Shown here: positions 54,316 through 62,508 of the stretch, in pieces | How positions within the stretch are numbered: the stretch's first letter is position 1 | How the letters are laid out: each line of letters opens with the position of its first letter | NCBI GenBank assembly: GCA_002238685.1 | Contig: MPMV01000009.1 | Location: 1-64,000 of the forward strand | Source: a bacterium EF100-94H03 bin56 | GTDB lineage: Bacteria; Pseudomonadota; Alphaproteobacteria; SP197 | Direction of reading: 5' to 3' | DNA length: 64,000 nt | Made by a program: the position numbers and the translations under genes | The notes under the pieces: generated by a model | Seen by the model: only the letters and a program-made list of their open reading frames with translations | What the model was told of the DNA's origin: nothing | The model's database searches: none

Positions 54316-54852
54316 TCAGGTGTCTGTCATCGAAGGACGAGTCCGCGAGGGTGCCGCGCTGGTTTGTGGTCTTGGTTCAGAGTGCGCATTCGCAGGCACC
54401 AGGCGAGTACGGTCGCGTGCGATAATGCAAAGCGACCGTTGGACAAGGGACCAGGAATCCGAAGACGTTTCTTGCACGGCAACCGCGCGGATGAGCCTGT
54501 CCGTCGTCTGACCGAACTTCACCAGGCAGCCGCTCGGGTCGAACACATGCAGTTCGTCCATGCCCCACGGCGTTTCGACGACCTCACCTACATCGATGCG
54601 CCTGGCGAAATCTGCATGCAGCGCATGAATGTCGTTCACACGGACGTAGCAGGAGGTGTTCTCGGCGACGTGCCTGTCCGTGCAAAGCCAGAAGTGGATC
54701 TCGATGTGCTCGCGGATGGCGATGCCGTAGTTGTGGTCGCCAAAATCATGCGTCTCGAAACCCAGCGTGTGAAAAAAGTCGAGAGAGGTCGCGATCTCCA
54801 GCGAAGCGAGCACGGGAATGGCGCGGTCCAACATGGCTGTCTTGCCCGGCAT
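54316..54852 (-). CDS. VOC/glyoxalase-bleomycin resistance-like protein with C-terminal extension
   Basis: The first ~120 residues from ATG 54852 (MPGKTAMLDRAIPVLASLEI) form a VOC domain: SLDFFHTLGFETHDFGDHNY, IHFWLCTDRHVAENTSCYVR and LHVFDPSGCLVKFGQ. Members bind metals or sequester bleomycin-type compounds. The frame then continues ~50 residues of low-complexity, Arg/Ser/Thr-rich sequence to 54316, unlike relatives, which stop near the FGQ; this may be read-through after loss of the original stop. Confidence 0.8.
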   Translation of the reverse strand: MPGKTAMLDRAIPVLASLEIATSLDFFHTLGFETHDFGDHNYGIAIREHIEIHFWLCTDRHVAENTSCYVRVNDIHALHADFARRIDVGEVVETPWGMDELHVFDPSGCLVKFGQTTDRLIRAVAVQETSSDSWSLVQRSLCIIARDRTRLVPANAHSEPRPQTSAAPSRTRPSMTDT

Positions 54853-54889
54853 CGGTCCTTTCCTTCCATTCGGAGCGTGACTGGAACAC

Positions 54890-54906
54890 GCGCAACGATG
54901 TTGCGC
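54890..54906. promoter_or_regulatory. Inverted repeat upstream of the VOC gene
   Basis: GCGCAAC, GAT, GTTGCGC: a perfect 7-bp palindrome centred 46 bp upstream of the VOC start and on the 5' side of the divergent cupin gene. Possible operator; no adjacent regulator. Confidence 0.35.
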
Positions 54907-55049
54907 CGCAGTATGTCCAGTCTGAGCTACATGGTACACAGGAGGCGATTCGGTCCCGGCGTCACGCACGCGGGATGAACGGCCAAGCGACCGCACCGCT
55001 CGGATGGCTGGACCAGGGTCCGGACTCCACCATCAAAAGAGGAGCCCCC

Positions 55050-55559
55050 ATGGAGCGCGTAGCCTCAATCATCAACCTTGCGGATATCCCCCTCGAGGCG
55101 TACGGGAAGGGCGGACACTTTGCAGCGATGCTGGGACGGGCGGGCGCGACGCTCGGAACCCGCCAGATCGGGTGTACCCTGGTTGTGCTGGAGCCCGGCA
55201 AGCGGGCGTGGCCCTACCACCTGCACTACGCGGAAGAAGAGCTCTTCGTGGTGCTGGAAGGGGAAGGCACGCTGCGCTACGACGGCGAGGAGTTCCCGGT
55301 ACGCACTGGAGACATGATCCTGACCCCGCCCGGTCCGGGCACCGCTCACCAGATCATCAACACGTCGCAGAGGAAGTTGCGCTACCTCGCCATCAGCGGA
55401 AGGCGAAGGCCGGAGGTCTGCTACTACCCGGATTCCGGAAAGTATGGCGCGTACTTCGGCGAGGGGAGGGATGACGCGTTCATCGCCAGGGATGAGAGCG
55501 CGGTCGACTACTGGCTCGACGAGTCCGTCAAGCCGCTCCCGGCCCGCTCTAGGGAGTGA
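55050..55559 (+). CDS. Cupin-domain protein
   Basis: Small beta-barrel protein of about 169 residues from ATG 55050, which has AAGAGGAG upstream. The two cupin motifs are clear: YHLHYAEEELFVVLEGEG with metal-binding His/Glu, and GDMILTPPGPGTAHQIINTS with the second His. The C-terminal part ends in VDYWLDES, found in a subgroup annotated as cupin or mannose-6-phosphate isomerase-like. Function unknown. Confidence 0.9.
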   Translation: MERVASIINLADIPLEAYGKGGHFAAMLGRAGATLGTRQIGCTLVVLEPGKRAWPYHLHYAEEELFVVLEGEGTLRYDGEEFPVRTGDMILTPPGPGTAHQIINTSQRKLRYLAISGRRRPEVCYYPDSGKYGAYFGEGRDDAFIARDESAVDYWLDESVKPLPARSRE

Positions 55560-55803
55560 ATGGTTCCGGATCTTCTCGACACTGTTCGGGTGGTGCGCGA
55601 CGGTTTGATTGCCGGCGCCGGTCTCGATGTCTTCGAGAACGAACCGACATCCGCTGACGAAACACCGGCGACGCTCGACAACGTCATCCTCGCGCCGCAC
55701 GCGCTGTGCTGGACCGGCCCGTGCTCCACAGGAAGCGGCGGCGCACCGCCCTTGCGGCCAAGCGCGGAGAGGAGCCTTCGGGAATTGTCAATCTCAAGTA
55801 TTG
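55560..55803 (+). pseudogene. C-terminal remnant of a D-2-hydroxyacid dehydrogenase
   Basis: The frame right after the cupin stop reads VVRDGLIAGAGLDVFENEP and DNVILAPHALCWTGPC, the end of the NAD-binding domain of D-isomer-specific 2-hydroxyacid dehydrogenases (normally '..L-R-D-G-x-I-A-G-A-G-L-D-V-F-E-x-E-P'). After CWTGPC the frame slips; the expected ending AAKRGEEPSGIVNLKYC is present in another frame to about 55803. The first ~240 residues are missing. Clear gene remnant. Confidence 0.75.
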
Positions 55804-55926
55804 CTGCCATGACCGGAAGTGTCGGCGCTTCGCCGACTGCCAGGCGCGATTCGGCGAGTGAACACGCCGACACATTCCTGCCCGGAACATCGGGCTGAAT
55901 GCGAACCAGGCGAGGAGACAAGAATC

Positions 55927-57372
55927 ATGGCATTACCGGGAAGCCGAAGCCTGCAGGGTGTCGCTTTCGGCCTTGCCCTTGCGGCGACGACCGGCACCGC
56001 TATTGCCCAGAGTGCAGCGGACCGGGCGGTCGAGGCGGCCAGGCAGTATGCCGGCGAAACTCTCAACGTCACCTGGGAGGCAGGCCTTCAGGCCCGGGAT
56101 CCCCTCAGTTACTCGGGCCCGCTCTGGGAGCAACTGACCGGGGTCAAGATCAATGTCGTAGAGATCCCGATCAACGAGCTCTTCACCAAGACCATCGCCG
56201 AGCACCGAGCAGGGACGGGAGCCTACGACATGCTCAGTGTCGTCCCGGCCTGGATGCCCGACATGGTCTGGGCCGGGGTGCTCGAACCCCTCGACTCCTA
56301 CATCGACAAGTACGGCTACCGCGAAGAGCTTGATGACATCGCACCGGCGTACCGCGACAACCAGATGACCTACGGCGACCAGATCTATGGTCTGCCGGAT
56401 GACGGTGATGTCTTCCTGCTCTACTACCGGGCCGATCTCTTCGGCGACGAGGCCAACCAGACGGCCTTCCACGAGGCCTATGGGTATGACCTGGCGCCAC
56501 CGAAGATCTGGGACGAGTTCTACGACATCTCGAAGTTCTTTACCGACACCGGAGGCGGTGACCTCTACGGGTCGGCGCTGATCCTCTCGCCTGGTCTTGT
56601 GCACTATCTCTACGAGATGCGGCTGAGGACTGCCGGAGGGAGGTTCTTCGATCAGGAAACCATGGTTTCGCGGATCAACAGCGACATCGCCGTGGCCGTT
56701 CTGGAAGACATGGTGCGCCAGCTCGACAACATGCCCCCCGGAGCGGCCGGCTGGGGTTCCATCGAGGTTCTCAACGCCTGGCTGGCCGGCGAGCTTGCGA
56801 TGCAGATCTGGTGGCCGCCGCCTGGGCGTTGGTCGGAGGGATACGGCGTTGATTCGGAAGCACTTTCCTGGCTCCCTGAATCGACCATTGCCGGCAATGT
56901 CGGTTACGCGCTGCCGCCTGGAGGGCATCCCGAACTTGCTGCCGGTTTCGCGCTGTGCGTGTCGTCGAACTCCGGGAACAAGGAACTCGCCTACCTCTTT
57001 GCACAGTGGCTCAACAGCCGGGACGTCAGCATTGACCGGGGCACACTGCCGTTCGCACTGCGTGATCCCTTCCGCACCTCCCACTTCAACAGCGACGAGT
57101 ACAAGGCGCTGTGGCCGGCGGCCAGGGATTACCTTGCTGCACTCGAGGACGCGGCGCAGACAGGGCTTGTCGACCTCTCGATCATCGACACCTTCGCCTA
57201 CGAGGAATCACTCACCCGTGCCATCGTGGCAGCGCTGTCGGGTCAGAATGCACGCACGGTTCTCGACCGGGCGGCCGGGGAGTGGAACGAAATCACCGAG
57301 GAGATCGGTATCGACGATCAGCGTGAGGCCTACATGATCTGGTCGTCCAAGCCGGGCGCCTATCCGAATTGA
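55927..57372 (+). CDS. ABC transporter extracellular solute-binding protein, family 1 (sugar type)
   Basis: Periplasmic binding protein of 481 residues. Signal peptide MALPGSRSLQGVAFGLALAA with cleavage after TAIAQ. The body contains WEQLTGVKINVVEIPINELF, GAYDMLSVVPAWMPDMVWAG, IYGLPDDGDVFLLYYRADLF and the C-terminal RAAGEWNEITEEIG, typical of carbohydrate or polyol importers. Normally followed by two permeases; here only a ~30-codon stub of one remains, so transport by this system is doubtful unless other permeases are used. Confidence 0.93.
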   Translation: MALPGSRSLQGVAFGLALAATTGTAIAQSAADRAVEAARQYAGETLNVTWEAGLQARDPLSYSGPLWEQLTGVKINVVEIPINELFTKTIAEHRAGTGAYDMLSVVPAWMPDMVWAGVLEPLDSYIDKYGYREELDDIAPAYRDNQMTYGDQIYGLPDDGDVFLLYYRADLFGDEANQTAFHEAYGYDLAPPKIWDEFYDISKFFTDTGGGDLYGSALILSPGLVHYLYEMRLRTAGGRFFDQETMVSRINSDIAVAVLEDMVRQLDNMPPGAAGWGSIEVLNAWLAGELAMQIWWPPPGRWSEGYGVDSEALSWLPESTIAGNVGYALPPGGHPELAAGFALCVSSNSGNKELAYLFAQWLNSRDVSIDRGTLPFALRDPFRTSHFNSDEYKALWPAARDYLAALEDAAQTGLVDLSIIDTFAYEESLTRAIVAALSGQNARTVLDRAAGEWNEITEEIGIDDQREAYMIWSSKPGAYPN

Positions 57373-57390
57373 GGCCGGCAGACGTGGCGC

Positions 57391-57413
57391 CCGGAGTGCC
57401 GGGATCACTCCGG
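57391..57413 (+). other. Intercistronic hairpin after the binding-protein gene
   Basis: CCGGAGTG and CACTCCGG pair perfectly around a 7-base loop, 18 bases after the stop codon. There is no T run, so it is not a classical terminator; such hairpins between a binding-protein gene and its permease genes commonly stabilise the 5' message and lower downstream expression. Confidence 0.5.
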
Positions 57414-57442
57414 AAACCGCCTCGGCGGGCCTATTCCATGTC

Positions 57443-57545
57443 ATGATCGTCCGATCCGGTCCAGCCAAGGCCTCAGCCCTCGATCTCTTTACCGACAGGC
57501 ATTTCCTCTGGCTGAACGTCTTGCCGGCGATCCTCGTCCTGCTCG
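57443..57545 (+). pseudogene. N-terminal stub of a sugar ABC permease
   Basis: The frame begins MIVRSGPAKASALDLFTDRH and FLWLNVLPAILVLL, as MalF-type permeases do before their first transmembrane helix (usually '..L-P-A-x-L-V-L-L-A-L-T-I-Y-P-L'). After VLL the family match stops and unrelated sequence (DAEIEALRDAADNHAF) follows in the same frame. The rest of the permease is missing. Confidence 0.55.
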
Positions 57546-57716
57546 ATGCGGAGATCGAGGCTCTTCGGGACGCCGCGGACAACCATGCCTTCACGCACGT
57601 GGCGGCCTCGCCGCTCGTCTGTCACAGGAGCTGCCAGCCTACGGAAACCTGGCCTGACGTGCCGCCCCTCGACACGCTCCCTGCACGTCTTCGCGAGGCC
57701 TTCACCGAAGCCGCCT
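57546..57716. other. Junction sequence between permease stub and BKACE remnant
   Basis: About 170 bases that remain in an open plus-strand frame (to 57907) but match no family. It separates two truncated genes facing each other and must contain at least one rearrangement point. Confidence 0.4.
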
Positions 57717-58039
57717 TCACAGCCTCAGATCAAGGATTGCTCGCGCTTCGGCAGTTGTTGCGGGATGACGGTCATATGCCCCGCACAACCCAGCTACACG
57801 CCCTGACAGCTCCGCGTTACTTGCCGCCAAGCGCGACTTGTCAAAGCGTGTGTTGTCCTCCAGCCCTGTCCGGCAGTGACCGCCCAACTCAAGCGCCCAG
57901 TGATTGACGTCGAGCTGGTCCCGCCGCGGTCCAGGTCGCGTTCGGCAGGATCTCGCGTAGCTGCGCAACTTCGAACTCCAGAACCTGCCGGCGTATCCTT
58001 CTTGCGCGGCACCGAACCGGTGATCGCGACGGTGATGAT
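57717..58039 (-). pseudogene. BKACE (3-keto-5-aminohexanoate cleavage-type) remnant
   Basis: Beta-keto-acid cleavage enzymes (DUF849) split beta-keto acids with acetyl-CoA. Minus-strand pieces of one are present in three frames: IITVAITGSVPRKKDTPA (N terminus, directly after a TGA and without a start codon), FEVAQLREILPNATWTAAG (late middle), and LDVNHWALELGGHCRTGLED with SNAELSGRVAGLC and a natural stop at 57717. About 180 residues of the barrel are missing. It lies just downstream of the SDR gene and was probably the last gene of that operon. Confidence 0.75.
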
Positions 58040-58074
58040 TCAGGGTGTTGTCAATAAGGCGGCCCCCTTTCCGT

Positions 58075-58866
58075 TCAGGATCCCGGTAACGCGTTGACCG
58101 GGACCGTGTAGTTAAGCGGCATGCGGCCACCATCGGGATAGATCACCTGACCGGTGACATAGGAGGCATCGTCGCTCGCCAAGAACGAGACGACGCCGGC
58201 CACCTCGTCGACTTCGCCACAGCGGCCCATGGGCGTGCGCGAGAGGATGCGGCGGTAGGAATCTTCGTTGGACAACACGCCCTTGCGGGTCAGGTCGGTC
58301 AGAATGGTTCCGGGACCGACCGCATTGACACGCACGTTCTGGTCAGCAAGCGCCACCGCGAAGATGCGCGTCAGCTGGTTGATGCCGGCCTTGGAGATGC
58401 CGTAGGGCACGCGATCCGGGATTGCGAGCAGCGCCTGCATCGAGGACATGTTGACGATAGCCCCACCGCTCTCCTGTCCGACCATGACGCGCGCGGCTGC
58501 CTGAGTGCCGAAGAACGTGCCCTTCAGGTTGACGCCGAGCACCAGGTCGAACTCATCCTCGCTCAAGTCGAGTACAGACTTGCCGACACTGATGCCGGCG
58601 TTGTTGACCATGATATCGAGCCGGCCAAAGGTCTCAGTCGCCAGAACGATGAGCGAGCCCATTGCGTCTTGGTCCGACACATCGGTGGCCACACCGCGCG
58701 CCGTCTCACCCGATTTGTCGAGGATGCCTGCGGCCTCCTTGACCTTGTCCTCCTGGATATCGCTCAGGACGACGCGCGCGCCCTCGGCATGGAGTCGCGC
58801 CGCGCATGCAAGTCCGATACCTTGTGCGGCGCCCGTCACAACCGCCACTTTTCCTTCATGTTTCAT
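58075..58866 (-). CDS. SDR-family oxidoreductase
   Basis: Classical SDR of about 263 residues from ATG 58866. VTGAAQGIGLACAARLHAEG, VVLSDIQEDKV (NAD-preferring Asp), NNAGISVG, the Ser in IVNMSSMQALL, Tyr-x3-Lys in YGISKAGINQL, and VGPGTILTDL are present. It lies 13 bases after hyuB on the same strand. With the BKACE remnant downstream, a 3-hydroxyacid dehydrogenase role is plausible but inferred. Confidence 0.93.
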   Translation of the reverse strand: MKHEGKVAVVTGAAQGIGLACAARLHAEGARVVLSDIQEDKVKEAAGILDKSGETARGVATDVSDQDAMGSLIVLATETFGRLDIMVNNAGISVGKSVLDLSEDEFDLVLGVNLKGTFFGTQAAARVMVGQESGGAIVNMSSMQALLAIPDRVPYGISKAGINQLTRIFAVALADQNVRVNAVGPGTILTDLTRKGVLSNEDSYRRILSRTPMGRCGEVDEVAGVVSFLASDDASYVTGQVIYPDGGRMPLNYTVPVNALPGS

Positions 58867-58879
58867 GATGCTCTCACCC

Positions 58880-60442
58880 TCAAATGTCTCCATCCGTAGC
58901 GCCGAACCCGCCGCCTCCGCCGGTCTCGATCACCACAGTGTCACCCTTGCTGATAATCTGCTGCCCGGCCGAGGCGACCGCTTGGCCGTTGATCTCGAAT
59001 CGCGCCGGTTTGCCCGGCTCGCCCTCCGCCAAACCGGGCGCCGGGCTGTTGATCCGGTTGACCATGAACGAACCGATGGCCGGTGTCTCGCCCAGCATTT
59101 CGAAGGCAAAACGCAACCCATCGCCGCCCTGCCGTTGACCCTTTCCGCCGCTGCCACGACAAATTGAGCGCTCGATAACCCTGAGAGGCGCTTGGTTCTC
59201 GATCACCTCGATCGGCGTATTGGAAAGATTGCTCGGAAAGCTGATCGCCGATGCGCCGTTCTGTGCGGCGCCGGCACCCTGGCCCGCGCCCAGGAAACAG
59301 TTGACCGCATAGCGCACGCCGCCACGCGATGACGCCAGCTGCACGTTGTTCGACGGCGAGCCGGGCGCTGCCTGGGCGCGCTCCGGCAACGCGTCCGCCA
59401 GCGCGCCGAAGATCGCGGGCGGCAGCAGATGGCCGATCATGCCGCGCGCGCCGCACGGCGCCGGGCGTTGCGGGTTCAGGATCGACCCTTCCGGCGCAGT
59501 GACGCGAATCGGCACGAAGCTGCCGTGACTGTTCGGTATCCATGGCGCCAGCAATGCCTTCAGGCCATAAGCGCTATAAGCAAAGGTGTAGTTGAGCACC
59601 GTGTTGATGGCGAGCGGGACCTGATCGCTCGAACCCGCGTAGTCGACAGAGATCTCGTCATCATCAACGGTCACCGCGCAGACGATTCGGATGATGCCAC
59701 CGGGCATCTCGGCCGGACCGTCATTCTCGATCGCGTAATGATAGGTGCCCGGGGTCAGTTGACGGATTGCCTCGCGCATCGCCCCTTCGGTGCGACTGAT
59801 GATCTCGGTGGAGAAACGGTCGAGATCAATGTCGGTTTCGTCAAGCAAACCGCCAAGGCGTTCACCCAGGGTACGGCAGCACGCGACCATCGCCCAGATA
59901 TCGCCGATAGTTTCGTCAGGGACGCGGACGTTCTGGCGGATCAGCGCCGTCAGCGTTTCGTCCGGCTGGCCCGCCTTCAGCAACGGCCATGGCGGTATCT
60001 GGAGGCCTTCCTCGAAGAGCTCGCGGTTGGCGGCATTGCGCAACCGGCCGCCGACATCCGGCAGATGACTGACGACACCGGCAAAGGCGATGACCTCGCC
60101 ATCGCGCATGATTGGCATGGCGATGGTGGCGTCGTTCAGGTGACCGCTGCCCAACCAGGGGTCGTTGGTGATATAGGCATCACCCTGCTCCATCGTGTCG
60201 ATGCTGTGGTGCGCGATGAAGGTGCGAATGGTCATCGGCACGGTGGCGATAAAGCTCGGGATGCTCTGCGACGACTGAGCGATGTTGTGGCCATGGCGGT
60301 CGGTCAACACGACGGCAAAGTCGTTGGCTTCGCGCACCAGGGTCGAGAACGACGCGCGGACAAAGGTCGCTGCCGCCTCGTCGACGACACTGATCAGCCG
60401 TGTCCAGACAATCTCCAGCGTCACCGGATCGATGGCCGTCAT
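58880..60442 (-). CDS. hyuB: Hydantoinase B/oxoprolinase-family protein
   Basis: Larger catalytic partner of HyuA in ATP-dependent N-methylhydantoinase/oxoprolinase/acetophenone carboxylase-type enzymes. 520 residues: MTAIDPVTLEIVWTRLISVV, NDPWLGSGHLNDATIAMPI, SHLPDVGGRLRNAANRELFE and the Gly-rich IETGGGGGFGATDGDI ending. The start overlaps the hyuA stop by 4 bp. The symbol is by homology; the substrate is not known. Confidence 0.93.
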   Translation of the reverse strand: MTAIDPVTLEIVWTRLISVVDEAAATFVRASFSTLVREANDFAVVLTDRHGHNIAQSSQSIPSFIATVPMTIRTFIAHHSIDTMEQGDAYITNDPWLGSGHLNDATIAMPIMRDGEVIAFAGVVSHLPDVGGRLRNAANRELFEEGLQIPPWPLLKAGQPDETLTALIRQNVRVPDETIGDIWAMVACCRTLGERLGGLLDETDIDLDRFSTEIISRTEGAMREAIRQLTPGTYHYAIENDGPAEMPGGIIRIVCAVTVDDDEISVDYAGSSDQVPLAINTVLNYTFAYSAYGLKALLAPWIPNSHGSFVPIRVTAPEGSILNPQRPAPCGARGMIGHLLPPAIFGALADALPERAQAAPGSPSNNVQLASSRGGVRYAVNCFLGAGQGAGAAQNGASAISFPSNLSNTPIEVIENQAPLRVIERSICRGSGGKGQRQGGDGLRFAFEMLGETPAIGSFMVNRINSPAPGLAEGEPGKPARFEINGQAVASAGQQIISKGDTVVIETGGGGGFGATDGDI

Positions 60443-62508
60443 ACGCTGACCTCCGTCAACACGACCTCAACACTACCGTCTTCCAACACCGCGACATCGG
60501 CCGGATAGGCGACGACCAACGTCGACTCAGGCTCGACCATCACAAGCGGTCCCTCCAGGCTCGTACCCGCCGAAAGGGTGTAGCGGTCATAAACCGGCAC
60601 CTCGTCAAAACCCTTGGAAGCCGGCAGGTATATCGCGCGCGATGACCCCATGACATCGCCGGGCTCCGCTGCGTCGAGCGCAAAGGATCGGGGCAGCATC
60701 GGCGAGGTGCCGACCAAACGCCAGGTGACGACCTCCGGAACGCCGCCTGGCACCAAACGGCCAAAGGTCTTGTTATAGGCGGCTTCGAATCCGGCCAGAA
60801 CTGCGCTGCGTTCTGGCTTGGCATCAATCGGCACGTCGACCGTGTTGCCCTGGCCTACATAGCGAACCTCAGCCGTCGCACGCCACTCGACAGTGCAAGA
60901 GTCGATACCGGCAGAGGCAAGCTCGGCCCCCGCCGATACACGCGCGTCGTCAAGCCGTAGTGCGACAGCATCCATATCAACGTCCGAAAGTGGCTCGACC
61001 TTAGACCACGAACGGTCGCTGCGCGCGGGCGCGGCCAAGAAGCCAAGGCACGAACCGACCCCGGACGCGACCGGGCAGACGATGCGCCGTATCCGCAGGC
61101 GCCGCGCGACGTCGACCGCGTGCACCGGACCGGCGCCGCCGGTGGCGATCATCGCGAAACGGCGGGCATCGTGCCCTTTTTCGGCGATGTGGGTGCGCGC
61201 GGCCGCCGCCATGTTTTCGTTGACGATGTCGTGGATACCCCACGCGGTTGCGATGGTATCGAGGCCAATCGCCTTGCCGGTGTCCGTCAACACATGGTAG
61301 GCGCGGCCAACGTCGAGTTTCATACGCCCGCCAAGAAAGCTCTCGGAATCAAGGTAACCAAGCACCAGATCGGCGTCGGTCACGGTTGCGGTCTCGCCGC
61401 CCAGGCCATAACAGGCCGGTCCCGGCTCCGACCCAGCGCTGTCGGGACCCACCTGGAGCAGGCCGAGGCCATCGATCCGGGCAATCGAGCCGCCGCCGGC
61501 GCCGATCTCTATCAAATCGATGGACGGCGACTTCGCGGGCAGGCCGCTGCCTCGCTTGAACCGATGTTCGCGAGCGAACTCGAAGAGGTGCGTGATCTCA
61601 GGCTTGCCGTCCACGGCAAGACAGGACTTCGCCGTCGTGCCGCCCATGTCGAACGCGAGCAAGCGATCAATGGTGTTGACCGCACCACAGTTGATGGCGC
61701 TCAGCACGCCGCCAGCCGGTCCCGATTCGAGCAGACGGATCGGAAATCGCGCTGCCTGCTCGGCATCGGTGAACCCACCGTTGGACACCATGATGTCGAT
61801 CCGTCCGTCGACCCCCAGATCGCGCAAGCGGCGGTCCAGCATGCCGAGATAACGCGCAACCTTGGGCTGAACATAGGCGTTGGCCGCCACGGTTGACATT
61901 CGCTCGTATTCGCCGATCTCCGCGGCTAGTTCAGACGACAAGGTGATCGGAAGTTCTGGTGCCGCCGCTTCCATGACATTGGCGACTTTCTGTTCGTTGT
62001 CACCGGAAACTGCAGCGTGCAGAAGGCAAACTCCGACCGCCTCGGCGCCCGACGTTGCGACAGCAGTCACGACATCGGCCAGCTCCGCCTGGTTGACGGA
62101 TTGCCAAGGCAACCCGTCAGGTCCGATGCGGCACGAGACCTCGTAACGGTCGTCCGGCGCGACCAGCGGCGGCGGAAACGTGATGGTGAGATCGTAGATG
62201 TCGTAGCGAAGCTCGCGGCGGATATCGAGCGTGTCGCGGGTGCCGCAGTTGACGATCAGCGCGACTCGCGAACCCTTGCGCTCCAAGAGCGTGTTCGTGA
62301 TCAGCGTGGTGCCGTGCACGACTCGCGTGACCGTCCTGTCATCATCGGGTTTCTGGGCCAGAAGCTGTCGCACGACATCGGCGATACCGTTGCCCGGATC
62401 ATCATTGGTTGTCAGGGTCTTGCCGACCCAGATCCGGTGACTGGCCTCATCCAGCAGCACACCATCAGTAAACGTGCCGCCGATATCGACCGCAATCTGA
62501 TAGCTCAC
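60439..62508 (-). CDS. hyuA: Hydantoinase A/oxoprolinase-family protein
   Basis: ATP-binding subunit partner of HyuB, 689 residues, full length. N-terminal IAVDIGGTFTDGVLLDEASH (phosphate-binding), VVHGTTLITNTLLERKG, LLAFDMGGTTAKSCLAVDG and the C-terminal barrel ending ESTLVVAYPADVAVLEDGSV. Overlaps both neighbours by 4 bp. It differs strongly from the 520-residue orphan at 29619, so the two are separate acquisitions. Confidence 0.94.
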   Translation of the reverse strand: MSYQIAVDIGGTFTDGVLLDEASHRIWVGKTLTTNDDPGNGIADVVRQLLAQKPDDDRTVTRVVHGTTLITNTLLERKGSRVALIVNCGTRDTLDIRRELRYDIYDLTITFPPPLVAPDDRYEVSCRIGPDGLPWQSVNQAELADVVTAVATSGAEAVGVCLLHAAVSGDNEQKVANVMEAAAPELPITLSSELAAEIGEYERMSTVAANAYVQPKVARYLGMLDRRLRDLGVDGRIDIMVSNGGFTDAEQAARFPIRLLESGPAGGVLSAINCGAVNTIDRLLAFDMGGTTAKSCLAVDGKPEITHLFEFAREHRFKRGSGLPAKSPSIDLIEIGAGGGSIARIDGLGLLQVGPDSAGSEPGPACYGLGGETATVTDADLVLGYLDSESFLGGRMKLDVGRAYHVLTDTGKAIGLDTIATAWGIHDIVNENMAAAARTHIAEKGHDARRFAMIATGGAGPVHAVDVARRLRIRRIVCPVASGVGSCLGFLAAPARSDRSWSKVEPLSDVDMDAVALRLDDARVSAGAELASAGIDSCTVEWRATAEVRYVGQGNTVDVPIDAKPERSAVLAGFEAAYNKTFGRLVPGGVPEVVTWRLVGTSPMLPRSFALDAAEPGDVMGSSRAIYLPASKGFDEVPVYDRYTLSAGTSLEGPLVMVEPESTLVVAYPADVAVLEDGSVEVVLTEVSV

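Noticed and set aside
57391-57413. Rho-independent terminator after the binding-protein gene
   Set aside because: The stem is good but no T run follows, so it is described only as an intercistronic hairpin.
57443-57907. A 154-codon open frame as a real gene
   Set aside because: Only the first ~30 codons resemble a permease; the remainder is antisense to a clear BKACE fragment and matches nothing.
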